Positions 31,523-39,077 of a stretch of DNA of 64,000 nt are shown here, piece by piece. Position 1 is the first letter of the stretch; each line of letters opens with the position of its first letter. A model generated the notes under the pieces. It did no database searches. It was not told where the DNA came from and worked only from the letters and a program-made list of their open reading frames with translations. The translations under genes were made by a program, and so were the position numbers. Source of the DNA: Micromonospora narathiwatensis (lineage in GTDB: Bacteria; Actinomycetota; Actinomycetes; Mycobacteriales; Micromonosporaceae). Where the stretch lies: contig NZ_LT594324.1 in NCBI RefSeq assembly GCF_900089605.1, positions 4,774,001 through 4,838,000 on the forward strand, in the 5' to 3' direction.

Positions 31523-32596
31523 TCAGCCGTCCGTACGCGCGCCGAGCCGGATCGCCCGTCCACCGCCGAGCCGGGCCAGGGCGACCGCGCCGAGCGTCGC
31601 CCAGGCCGGCAGCGTGAAGAGCAGGTACCGCGGCTCCCAGATCGGCGTTGCCTGGGCGGTGAGCAGCAGCGCGAGCGGCGGCACCGCCGCCCACGCCGAG
31701 TAGACGGCGGCGGAGTAGCGCAGCGGGAGGCTGAACAGCGCCAGCCCGAGCAGCACGGCCCCGAGCGCGGTGAGGCCGAACAGTTGCCCGGGCAGCTCGG
31801 CCAGCGCCCGGAGGTTCGGGTGTGCGACCGACCCGATCCAGTTCGCGGGTCGCCGGGCGGTCCAGAGCAGCACGGCCGCGGGCAGCACGCCCGCCGCGAC
31901 GGCCGCCAGCCATCGGGCGGCCACCCCACGCCGGAAGGCGAACACGATCCAGCCGTGGCCGACGAGGAGCAGGAGCGCGACGACGTGGCACAGGCCGAGC
32001 GCCACCACCGAGCCGGCGTAGACGGCGAGGCGGCGCGGCGTCGGCCGGTCGAGGGCCGGCAGGAGGAGTGCCGTGGCGAGCACCGCGGCGAGGAGCGCCA
32101 GCGCGTACGGCTGGGCCTGCTGCGCGTACCGCGCCGAGGTCGGCAGCAGCGCGAAGATCGCACCGGCCAGCAGGCCGGTGCCCGGCCCGAACATTCTGGT
32201 CGCGGTCGCCGCGACGAGCGCGGCGGCGGCGGTCATGGCCAGCACGGACGGTACGCGCAGCGCGGGTTCGGAGGTGCCGAACAGCGCTGCCCACGCCCGG
32301 ATCAGCAGGTGGTAGGGCGCGACGGCGGCATCGCCCGCGTACAGGATGTCCCGCCAGGACGACGTGGCCGCGCGCCACGCCGCGGCCTCCTCGACCCGCG
32401 GGCCGGGTCCGCCGGCCCTGGCCACGCTGATTGCGGCCATCATCAGCGCCGGTACCAGCCACGCCGCCACCCGCCAGGCCGGGGCGACGGCCGGCGGTCG
32501 ACCGGGTACGGCGCCACGGCCTTCCCCCCAGGGGTCCTCCACGCTGGCCCCCGCCGGCCCGAGCCGGGGCAGGACCATGGTTTCCGCGTCGTTCAT
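31523..32596 (-). CDS. GT39/ArnT-like polytopic membrane glycosyltransferase
   Basis: A 357-residue membrane protein with about 9 hydrophobic helices. A PMT/ArnT-like N-terminal loop is suggested by PYHLLIRAWAALFGTSEPALRVPSVL, the usual ...H.L...W...FG.SE...RLPS pattern of the GT-C families, and RYAQQAQPYALALL is the second typical motif. The catalytic Asp-Glu normally found in loop 1 of GT-C enzymes may be degenerate here (RVEEAAAWRA). ATG at 32596 follows GGAGATG. It is 103 bp upstream of the GT2 synthase on the same strand, so probably part of the polysaccharide operon. It would use a polyprenyl-phosphate sugar. Confidence 0.8.
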   Translation of the reverse strand: MNDAETMVLPRLGPAGASVEDPWGEGRGAVPGRPPAVAPAWRVAAWLVPALMMAAISVARAGGPGPRVEEAAAWRAATSSWRDILYAGDAAVAPYHLLIRAWAALFGTSEPALRVPSVLAMTAAAALVAATATRMFGPGTGLLAGAIFALLPTSARYAQQAQPYALALLAAVLATALLLPALDRPTPRRLAVYAGSVVALGLCHVVALLLLVGHGWIVFAFRRGVAARWLAAVAAGVLPAAVLLWTARRPANWIGSVAHPNLRALAELPGQLFGLTALGAVLLGLALFSLPLRYSAAVYSAWAAVPPLALLLTAQATPIWEPRYLLFTLPAWATLGAVALARLGGGRAIRLGARTDG

Positions 32597-32722
32597 CGTG
32601 ACTCACGCATCTCCGTGGTTCTGGCGGTCCAGGCCCGGAGGCGCCCTGGGGCGACGCCATGGTCGGCGTCCTGGTGGCGTGCCAACCCGAGCGGCACGAA
32701 CCACGTCAGGAGTCCGGGTCGA

Positions 32723-32774
32723 GTGACTGACTGTCACCTCGGAGCATAGTGAGCCAAGCTCGACACTGAGCTTG
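32723..32774. promoter_or_regulatory. two adjacent palindromes in the GT39/DedA gap
   Basis: GTGAC-N5-GTCAC at 32723-32737 and CAAGCTC-N6-GAGCTTG at 32755-32774. They lie in an AT-richer stretch upstream of the GT39 gene and downstream of the DedA stop. They could be operators for the polysaccharide operon or terminator stems for DedA. Confidence 0.5.
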
Positions 32775-32809
32775 ATATGCGGCATAACCGACTAAAAGCC
32801 GCAAGACGG

Positions 32810-33457
32810 TCAGCGAGACGCCGCGGCCCGCCGGCGGGAGCGCAGCAGTTGGACGCCGATCGGCAGCACGGAGACCACCACGATGCCGATGAGGATGACC
32901 TCGATGTTGGACCGGACGACGCCGATCTGGCCGAGGAAGTAGCCGAGGACGGTGACCCCGGCGCCCCACAGCACCCCGCCGAGAATGTTGAAGACCAGGA
33001 AGGTGCGGTAGTGCATGCGGGACACGCCGGCGATGATCGGGGTGAAGGTCCGCACCACCGGCACGAAACGGGCCAGCACGATCGAACGGGCGCCGTACCG
33101 GGCGAAGAACAGGTTGGCCCGCTCGACGTACTCCCGCTTGAACAGGCGCGAGTCGGGGCGGCGGAACAGGCCGGGGCCGACCCGCCGGCCGAAGGCGTAC
33201 CCCACCTGATCACCGGCGACGGCGGCGACGGCCACCAACAGGCACAGCAGCCAGAGCGGCTGGTGCAGATAACGGCCGTCGGCGACGAGCAGCCCGGCGG
33301 TGAACAGCAGCGAGTCACCCGGCAGGAAGAAGCCGATCAGCAGGCCGGACTCCGCGAAGACGACGGCCAGAATGCCGATCAAACCGAACGTGGAGATCAG
33401 CCACTCCGGAGCGAGGAAACCGGGACCGGCGGCGAGGAGTGCCTGCGGCGTTGACAA
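32810..33457 (-). CDS. DedA-family membrane protein
   Basis: A 215-residue DedA protein; recent work identifies this superfamily as polyprenyl-phosphate/phospholipid transporters. Visible motifs: VVFAESGLLIGFFLPGDSLLFTAGLL (N-terminal re-entrant E..G), VAGDQVGYAFGRRVG and FFARYGARSIVLARFVPVVRTFTPIIAGVSRM (the conserved F.R..P..R....GG/AG loop), then a C-terminal helix pair. TTG at 33457 is chosen because GGAGG lies 7 nt upstream and no ATG or GTG fits. It is 34 bp after the PAP2 stop, so PAP2-DedA is one operon. Recycling of undecaprenyl phosphate is inferred from its neighbours. Confidence 0.87.
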   Translation of the reverse strand: MSTPQALLAAGPGFLAPEWLISTFGLIGILAVVFAESGLLIGFFLPGDSLLFTAGLLVADGRYLHQPLWLLCLLVAVAAVAGDQVGYAFGRRVGPGLFRRPDSRLFKREYVERANLFFARYGARSIVLARFVPVVRTFTPIIAGVSRMHYRTFLVFNILGGVLWGAGVTVLGYFLGQIGVVRSNIEVILIGIVVVSVLPIGVQLLRSRRRAAASR

Positions 33458-33491
33458 CGGGGGACCTCCGGGGAAGCTGGGCGGACGCGGT

Positions 33492-34040
33492 TCAGTGGCC
33501 GGTGGCGGCGCTCGGCGGACGGCGCCGCGCCCACCGGTCGTACGCCCGCCCGCCGGCGTCCACGACGCTGACCGCGCCGGCGGCGACGAGCGCGCCCACG
33601 AGCACGTCCGCCGGGTAGTGCACGCCCGTCCAGATCCGGGCGAACCCGATGACGACGGCCAGCACCGACAGCGCCACCCCCCAACGCCAGGACAGGAACG
33701 CACCGACCGCGAAGGCCACCGCGAACGCCGCCGTGGCGTGATCGCTGGGCAGTGACGGCCCCGGGTCGTGCGGGATCAACTGGTGTACGGAATGGGTCTG
33801 GAACGGCCGCACCTCGGTGCTGACGGCCGCCAGCAACTGCCCGGTCACGAAGGCCACGCCGAGCACCGCCGCGACGCGTACCACCGCCGGCCGTGCTCGC
33901 CGCAGGCCACCCAGCAGGGGCACCGCGGCGGCCACCCCGAGCACGTAGATCAACCAGACGGCCGCCCATTCGAAGACGTCGTCGACCTGGTCGTTCTGTC
34001 CCGCTGCGGCGTTGATGAGCTCGAACAGGTGATAGTTCAT
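33492..34040 (-). CDS. PAP2-family (BcrC-type) undecaprenyl-diphosphatase
   Basis: A 182-residue integral-membrane phosphatase. The PAP2 signature is visible: EVRPFQTHS (motif I, missing the upstream Lys that is often variable), PSLPSDHATAAFA (motif II with catalytic His) and GFARIWTGVHYPADVLVG (motif III with nucleophile His). The length and the PSDH motif fit BcrC-type undecaprenyl-PP phosphatases, which give bacitracin tolerance. ATG at 34040 begins before the first helix. A PhoP-box-like direct repeat lies 72 bp upstream. First gene of the PAP2-DedA operon. Confidence 0.85.
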   Translation of the reverse strand: MNYHLFELINAAAGQNDQVDDVFEWAAVWLIYVLGVAAAVPLLGGLRRARPAVVRVAAVLGVAFVTGQLLAAVSTEVRPFQTHSVHQLIPHDPGPSLPSDHATAAFAVAFAVGAFLSWRWGVALSVLAVVIGFARIWTGVHYPADVLVGALVAAGAVSVVDAGGRAYDRWARRRPPSAATGH

Positions 34041-34112
34041 CGCGTCTTCGGCTCCACGGCTGCGCCCCGGCTCCCCCACCCGGCCGGCTGCCTCCAGCCT
34101 GCCGCGCGGCGC

Positions 34113-34132
34113 CTGAGAGGAGGCTGAAACGC
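34113..34132 (-). promoter_or_regulatory. PhoP-box-like direct repeat before the PAP2 gene
   Basis: Read on the minus strand: TTTCAGC-CTCC-TCTCAGG, two 7-mers 4 bp apart with an 11-bp period, the usual geometry for an OmpR-family regulator dimer. It matches the element at 37283-37302 at 18 of 20 positions. Inferred target of the adjacent response regulator. Confidence 0.65.
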
Positions 34133-34150
34133 CTCGCGTACCCGGGCCGG

Positions 34151-35560
34151 TCAGTCGGGTCGGGCCCCACCGAGCGGCAGAAGGATCCGGACGGTCATGC
34201 CCGGACCGGGCAGCACCCGCACGCTGCCACCATGCGCGGCGACGATCTCCTTGGTGATCGGCAGGCCCAGGCCGCTGCCCCCGTCGGTGCGGGCCCGACT
34301 GTCGTCGAGTCGGACAAAACGATCGAATATCCGCTCACGTTGCCCCTCCGGAACCCCTGGGCCGTCGTCGGTGACGTCGACGCAACCCCACCCGTCGTCG
34401 GTGGCCACCCGCAGGACCACCTCGGAGCGCGCGTGCCGGGCGGCGTTGTCCACCAGGTTGCGCAGCGCCCGGCCGAGGTCGTGCGCGTCACCGCTGACCC
34501 GTACGGGGGCGAGCTGGGCGCGGACGGTCAGGTCCGGGCGACGGGTGGCGATCCGGTCCCGCTCCGTGTAGGCCAGGTCGTCCAGGTCGACGTCGTCGTG
34601 GCGGCGGGCGGGGCCGCGCTCGTCGATCCGGGCCAGCAGGAGGAGGTCCGCGACGAGGCGACCGAGGCGCTCGGACTCCTGACGCAGCAGCCCGACCAGT
34701 TCGGCGTTGGCGGCGGGCAGCGGCGCGACGGCCAGCCGGTCCAGGCCCGCCTGCACGGTGGCCAACGGGCTGCGCAGTTCGTGGCTGGCGTCGGCGACGA
34801 ACCGCCGTTGGCTCGCCGCCGCCGTCTCCAGGCGGTCGAGCATGCCGTTCATCGTCTCGGCCAGCGCCCGCACCTCGTCGTACGCCTCGGGCACCGGCAC
34901 CCGGGCGTGCAGGTCGCGGGCGGTGATGCCGGCGACCCGGCGGCGGATCGCCTCGACCGCGTGCAGCGACCGGCCGACGAACAGGAACACCGCCGCGCCG
35001 ACCACCAGCAGCATCGGCGGCAGTCCGACGGCCAGGACCGCGGCGACCGCCTCCGTGCTCTCGTTGACGGGCCGCAGGGACTGCGCCACCAGCACCGTCC
35101 GGGTGCCGCTGCCGGTGGCGACCCCCTCGGCGATCACCCGGTACGGGTCCTCGTCGGCGAACGGCAGCAACCGCTGCTCCCGCAACTCCTGGCCGGGCGC
35201 GGGGCGCAGGGGGGACAGCGGCGCGCTGCCGGCGAGCGCGGCCGAGGCGGCCTCGACCCGTCCGGACGGGTCGAGCACCTGCACCAGGGTCTGCTCCGCG
35301 GGGCTGGGTTTCAACGTCTGGGCGAGCGCGCCCTGGTCGTCGGCGGCGACCGCCGAGGCCACCTCCGCGGCCCGCTGCCTCGCCGTCGCGTCCACGTTTC
35401 CGACCAGGTCCGCGCGGGCCAGGTAGACGAACGCCGCCGCCCCGACGGCGAAGGCGAACGCCACCGCCAGCGCGGCGGCCAGCGCCGACCGTAGCCGTAC
35501 CCCCAGCCGCCGGCGCACCCGTCGGACCAGTTCCCGGAGGAACTCGCGCGTGCCCGCCAT
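34151..35560 (-). CDS. sensor histidine kinase of an OmpR-type two-component system
   Basis: A 469-residue classical kinase. Two membrane helices (about 24-48 and 170-196) flank an extracytoplasmic domain of about 120 residues, then HAMP, HisKA with DASHELRSPLATVQ (phospho-His260), N-box RNLVDNAARHA, G1 DDGPGVPEG, F-box RFVRLDDS and G2 GSGLGLPITKEIVAAHGG. It follows the response regulator by 73 bp on the same strand. The cluster context (UppP, BcrC-type PAP2, DedA) suggests the sensor detects envelope or lipid-carrier stress; the ligand is unknown. Confidence 0.92.
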   Translation of the reverse strand: MAGTREFLRELVRRVRRRLGVRLRSALAAALAVAFAFAVGAAAFVYLARADLVGNVDATARQRAAEVASAVAADDQGALAQTLKPSPAEQTLVQVLDPSGRVEAASAALAGSAPLSPLRPAPGQELREQRLLPFADEDPYRVIAEGVATGSGTRTVLVAQSLRPVNESTEAVAAVLAVGLPPMLLVVGAAVFLFVGRSLHAVEAIRRRVAGITARDLHARVPVPEAYDEVRALAETMNGMLDRLETAAASQRRFVADASHELRSPLATVQAGLDRLAVAPLPAANAELVGLLRQESERLGRLVADLLLLARIDERGPARRHDDVDLDDLAYTERDRIATRRPDLTVRAQLAPVRVSGDAHDLGRALRNLVDNAARHARSEVVLRVATDDGWGCVDVTDDGPGVPEGQRERIFDRFVRLDDSRARTDGGSGLGLPITKEIVAAHGGSVRVLPGPGMTVRILLPLGGARPD

Positions 35561-35633
35561 GACGGCAGCGTAGGCACCCCGCCGCCGGGAGGGTGCTGAG
35601 GCGACCGGCGGCGGGCCCTCGCCGGTCGGGCGG

Positions 35634-36311
35634 TCAGCCACCGTCGGCGGCCAGCCGGTAGCCCATGCCGCGCTCGGTCTGGATCGCGGAGCGGCCGAAC
35701 GGCTGGTCGATCTTGCGACGCAGGTAGCCGACGTACACCTCGACGATGTTCGGATCGCCGTCGAAGTGGGCGTCCCAGACGTTCTCGATGATCTGGGTCT
35801 TGGACAACACGTCGCCACGGTGCCGGATGAGGAACTCCAGGAGCGCGAACTCGCGCGCGGTCACCCGGACCGGCTGCCCGGCCCGGGTGACCAGCCGCCG
35901 CGCGGGATCCACCGCCAGGTCGCCCGCGGTCATCACCACCGGTCGGGCGGGAGCGCCCCGGCGGACCAGCGCCCGCAGCCGGGCCACCAGCACCACGAAC
36001 GAGAAGGGCTTGGTCAGGTAGTCGTCGGCGCCGAGGTCCAGGGCGTCGGCCTGGTCGTACTCGCCCTCCTTCGCGGTGAGCATCAGCACCGGCGTCCAGA
36101 CCCCCCGCGAGCGCAGCCGCCGGCACACCTCGTAGCCGCTGAGGCCGGGCAGCATGATGTCGAGCACGACCACGTCGTAGGCGTGCTCGCTGGCCGCCCA
36201 CAGCCCGTCCGGGCCGGTGTGCTGCACGTCGACGGCGAACCCCTCGTCGGTCAGGCCGGCACGGATCACCTCCGCGAGCGCCGTTTCGTCCTCGACAACG
36301 AGCACCCGCAC
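35634..36311 (-). CDS. OmpR/PhoB-family response regulator
   Basis: A 225-residue regulator. Receiver: LVVEDETALAE, phospho-acceptor D51 (VVVLDIMLPG), T79 in LMLTA, K101 in DYLTKPF. The C-terminal winged helix (about 125-222) has the VTAREFALLEFLIRHRGDVLSKTQIIENVW core and the NIVEVYVGYLRRKID recognition helix, ending RGMGYRL. GTG at 36311 follows GAGAGGGG and starts exactly at the receiver. Proposed ligand of the direct-repeat boxes at 34113-34132 and 37283-37302, since proteins of this family bind tandem half-sites at 11-bp spacing. Confidence 0.93.
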   Translation of the reverse strand: MRVLVVEDETALAEVIRAGLTDEGFAVDVQHTGPDGLWAASEHAYDVVVLDIMLPGLSGYEVCRRLRSRGVWTPVLMLTAKEGEYDQADALDLGADDYLTKPFSFVVLVARLRALVRRGAPARPVVMTAGDLAVDPARRLVTRAGQPVRVTAREFALLEFLIRHRGDVLSKTQIIENVWDAHFDGDPNIVEVYVGYLRRKIDQPFGRSAIQTERGMGYRLAADGG

Positions 36312-36436
36312 CGGTTTCGCCCCTCTCGCGCCGTTCCCGGGGCCCGCACCGTCCGGGGCGGGCCGACTTCGCCTCCGATCATCCCTCGGGACGGCCCCGG
36401 CGACACCGGTCCGGGGCGTCGTGGCCGGCGCGGCGC

Positions 36437-37258
36437 TCACCGCCGTGACACGACGGCGTTCCGGTCCGGCGTGGCCACCGGCACCTGGGCGTCCCGCTTC
36501 GTCACGCCCAGGTAGAGGATCAGGACCACGATCGTCGCCAGGAACGCTCCGCTGGTGATCACCGTGCCGAGGCCGAGACCGCCGTCGTCGCGGGCCTGGG
36601 AGAGATAGTCGCCCAGCGACGCGCCGAGCGGGCGGGTCAGCACGTACGCGATCCAGAAGGCCAGGATCGCGTTCATCCACGACCAGGCGTACGCGGAGGC
36701 CACCACGGCGATCAGCGCGGCGAAGATCAGCCCCGAGCGCCAGTACCCGAGATCGAGACCCTCGGCCAGCAGATCGCCGGCGGCGGTGCCGAGCGCGAAG
36801 GTGAACAGGATCGCCGCCCAGTAGAAGCCCTCCCGCCGCGAGGTGACGATCGAGTGGATCGAGAGCGTTCCCTCGCTGCGGTACCAGACGACGAAGGTGG
36901 CCACGAGCGCCACGGCGAACACCGCGGTGCTCACCGGCAGCGGCACGCCGAGGCTGTCGGTGAGGTTGTCCGTGATCAGCGTGCCGACGATGCTGATCAA
37001 CACGACCGCCAGCCAGTAGATCCCCGCCACGTACCGGTCCGTCCGGAACTGCCAGACGAGTACGGCGGCCAGCGCCACCGCCATGATCACCGTGGTGCCG
37101 GTCAGGCCGAGGTGGAGGTTGACGTTGAGGAAGTCCGCCGCGGTCTCACCCACGGTCGTCGAGAGGACCTTGATGATCCAGAAGTAGGCGGTCACCTCGG
37201 GAACCTTGTTCAGCATCTGCCGCAGCCGCGGCCGTTCGCTTTGCGTGTTCAGCGTCAT
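36437..37258 (-). CDS. COG4705 / DUF347-repeat membrane protein
   Basis: A 273-residue polytopic membrane protein with about eight helices made of an internally repeated unit of two helices. Each unit has a conserved Thr-x-Gly-(Glu/Asp) motif: TTVGETAADFLN, ITDNLTDSLG, GTAAGDLLAEGLDLGYW and YVLTRPLGASLGDYLS. This is the COG4705/DUF347 family, which in several bacteria sits beside two-component systems. The repeated acidic motifs in helices suggest ion transport, but that is inference. A PhoP-box-like repeat lies 24 bp before the ATG at 37258. Divergent from uppP. Confidence 0.85.
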   Translation of the reverse strand: MTLNTQSERPRLRQMLNKVPEVTAYFWIIKVLSTTVGETAADFLNVNLHLGLTGTTVIMAVALAAVLVWQFRTDRYVAGIYWLAVVLISIVGTLITDNLTDSLGVPLPVSTAVFAVALVATFVVWYRSEGTLSIHSIVTSRREGFYWAAILFTFALGTAAGDLLAEGLDLGYWRSGLIFAALIAVVASAYAWSWMNAILAFWIAYVLTRPLGASLGDYLSQARDDGGLGLGTVITSGAFLATIVVLILYLGVTKRDAQVPVATPDRNAVVSRR

Positions 37259-37282
37259 ACGCGGCAAACTTCCACCCGCCTG

Positions 37283-37302
37283 CTGAGAGCAGGCTGAAGC
37301 GC
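37283..37302 (-). promoter_or_regulatory. PhoP-box-like direct repeat in the COG4705/uppP gap
   Basis: On the minus strand: CTTCAGC-CTGC-TCTCAGC. Near-identical to the box before the PAP2 gene. It lies 24 bp upstream of the COG4705 start and 141 bp upstream of divergent uppP, so it could serve either. Confidence 0.65.
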
Positions 37303-37443
37303 GCCCACCACGTGCGGTCAGGCGATGGGTGCCCGGCGACGGTGGCCTCCCCGCGTCCGGACTCGTTGAGCCCTGTGCCGGCCGGGGCACCGCGTCCCGG
37401 CCCGATCCGACGATCACCACCCGTACGCGCCCGAGGAGAGAAG

Positions 37444-38436
37444 ATGTCGCACGGCCTGACCTATCCGGAGGCGCTCGTCATCGGCGCCCTGCAGGGGGTG
37501 ACCGAGCTGTTCCCGGTGTCCAGCCTCGGGCACAGCGTCATCCTGCCGGCGCTGCTCGGGGGCCGCTGGGCACGCGACCTGGACGTGTCCGCCCCGGAGT
37601 CGCCGTACCTGGCGTTCGTCGTCGGGCTGCACGTGGCGACGGCCCTGGCCCTGCTGGTCTTCTTCTGGCGCGACTGGGTACGGATCATCCGCGGTTTCTT
37701 CACCTCCGTACGCCGCCGCAGAATCACCGGCCCGGACGAACGGCTGGCCTGGATGATCATCTTGGCGACCATTCCGGTCGGGTTGGCCGGGCTGGCGCTG
37801 GAGCACACCTTCCGTACCGTGCTCGGCCGGCCGACGCCGGCCGCGGTCTTCCTGACCCTCAACGGGCTGTTGCTGTTCGGCGCCGAACGGCTGCGCCGGC
37901 GGGCCGCCAGCGCGGAGCCGGTGGGCGCCCGGGCCGGTGACCCGGTGCCGGTGCTGGTGGGCCCCGACGGCGACGCCACCACGTACGCCTCGGCGGCGGT
38001 CGGCGGACCCGCCGGGTCGCAGGCCGCCGTCGACCTGGCGTCGGACCACCGGCTGGCGGCCGGCAGCATCCGCGGGGCGGTGCTGGTCGGCAGCGCCCAG
38101 ATCCTCGCCCTGCTGCCCGGGATCAGCCGCTCCGGCGCGACGATGGCCGCCGGCCTGCTGCGCGGGCTGACCCACGAGGACGCGGCCCGGTTCTCCTTCC
38201 TGCTGGCCACCCCGGTGATCCTGGCCGCCGGGTTGCTCAAGCTGCCCGACCTGTTCGGGGACCTCGGCGCCGGCATCCACGGGCAGGTGCTGGCCGGCAG
38301 CGTCGCGGCCGGGCTCACCGCGTACGCCGCGGTCAGGTTCCTGACCCGCTACTTCGAGACCCGCACCCTCACCCCGTTCGGCGTCTACTGCCTGATCGCC
38401 GGGCTGGGCAGCCTCGGCTGGCTGAGCCTGGCCTGA
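37444..38436 (+). CDS. uppP: undecaprenyl-diphosphate phosphatase
   Basis: A 330-residue BacA/UppP enzyme that dephosphorylates the undecaprenyl-PP carrier of cell-wall synthesis. Family signatures are intact: EALVIGALQGVTELFPVSSLGHSVI (the glutamate-rich loop) and LPGISRSGATMAAGLLRG (PGxSRSG loop). About eight membrane helices. It carries a 40-residue hydrophilic insertion (AEPVGARAGDPVP..., about residues 158-200), longer than in the usual 265-290-residue enzyme. ATG at 37444 follows GAGGAGAG. It is the second Und-PP phosphatase of this cluster, with the PAP2 protein. Confidence 0.93.
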   Translation: MSHGLTYPEALVIGALQGVTELFPVSSLGHSVILPALLGGRWARDLDVSAPESPYLAFVVGLHVATALALLVFFWRDWVRIIRGFFTSVRRRRITGPDERLAWMIILATIPVGLAGLALEHTFRTVLGRPTPAAVFLTLNGLLLFGAERLRRRAASAEPVGARAGDPVPVLVGPDGDATTYASAAVGGPAGSQAAVDLASDHRLAAGSIRGAVLVGSAQILALLPGISRSGATMAAGLLRGLTHEDAARFSFLLATPVILAAGLLKLPDLFGDLGAGIHGQVLAGSVAAGLTAYAAVRFLTRYFETRTLTPFGVYCLIAGLGSLGWLSLA

Positions 38437-38454
38437 GCCGTACGCCGGCTCAGG
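38432..38454. terminator. hairpin spanning two convergent stop codons
   Basis: CCTGAGCCG at 38432-38440 pairs perfectly with 38446-38454 around a 5-nt loop, covering both the uppP stop and the convergent lipoprotein stop. Confidence 0.75.
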
Positions 38455-38974
38455 TGCCGTCCGGCGCGGCCCGGCCGTCGGCGTAGACGAGATCCATCGT
38501 GTCGGTACGCCCGGACCACCGCAGGTCCAGATGCCAGCAGCCGGCCCGCGGCAGGTCGACGATCGACGGGCCCGGCCCGCCGTCGACCTCCCGGGTCACC
38601 CGGGTGTCGGTCCCGTCCAGGGTCGCGGTGATCACCAGGTCGGCCGCCGCCGTCGGATCGGACGGCGTCGGGGCGGGGCGGGAGACCCAGAGGATCTTGT
38701 TGTTGCCCCCGTCCTGTCGGTCCACCGCCAGCGGGTGAGCGAACAGCACCGCGACGATCTCGCCCTGCGCGCCGAAGACGTGCGGGACGCGAGTGTCCCC
38801 GCTGAACCCGGCGGCCGCCCAGCCGGGCAGGGACCCCGTCTCGATCCGCGACCCGCATCCGGTCGCGGCACTCCCCCCGCCCGAGGTGGCCGGCGTCGCG
38901 GACGGAACCGTTGCCGTGCACCCCGCCGTCAGGGCCACCACCGCCCCGAGCGTCAGCCTGCGCCATGCACCCAT
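38450..38974 (-). CDS. small lipoprotein of unknown function
   Basis: A 174-residue lipoprotein. The signal ends in lipobox LTAGC (Cys19), followed by a Thr/Ser/Gly linker. The domain from about residue 40 has two Cys (TGCGS and RAGCWHLDLRW) that may pair, and beta-rich segments such as EIVAVLFAHPLAV and ILWVSRP. The pattern resembles small actinobacterial Ig-like or beta-sandwich lipoproteins, but I cannot name a family. ATG at 38974 follows GGGAGG. Monocistronic, 103 bp from the hemB stop. Confidence 0.75.
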   Translation of the reverse strand: MGAWRRLTLGAVVALTAGCTATVPSATPATSGGGSAATGCGSRIETGSLPGWAAAGFSGDTRVPHVFGAQGEIVAVLFAHPLAVDRQDGGNNKILWVSRPAPTPSDPTAAADLVITATLDGTDTRVTREVDGGPGPSIVDLPRAGCWHLDLRWSGRTDTMDLVYADGRAAPDGT

Positions 38975-39077
38975 CTCGTACCTCCCTGACCAGCGTGCCG
39001 CCGGCCCGCGACCGAAGTCGTGGGTCGTCCACTGTCAGGACACCGGCCAGGCGCTCGGGGATCCGGTGGGCCGCCGG

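Noticed and set aside
39040..39077. ACCGGC...GCCGGT pair after the hemB gene as terminator
   Set aside because: The arms are only 6 bp with a long spacer; common by chance at this GC content.
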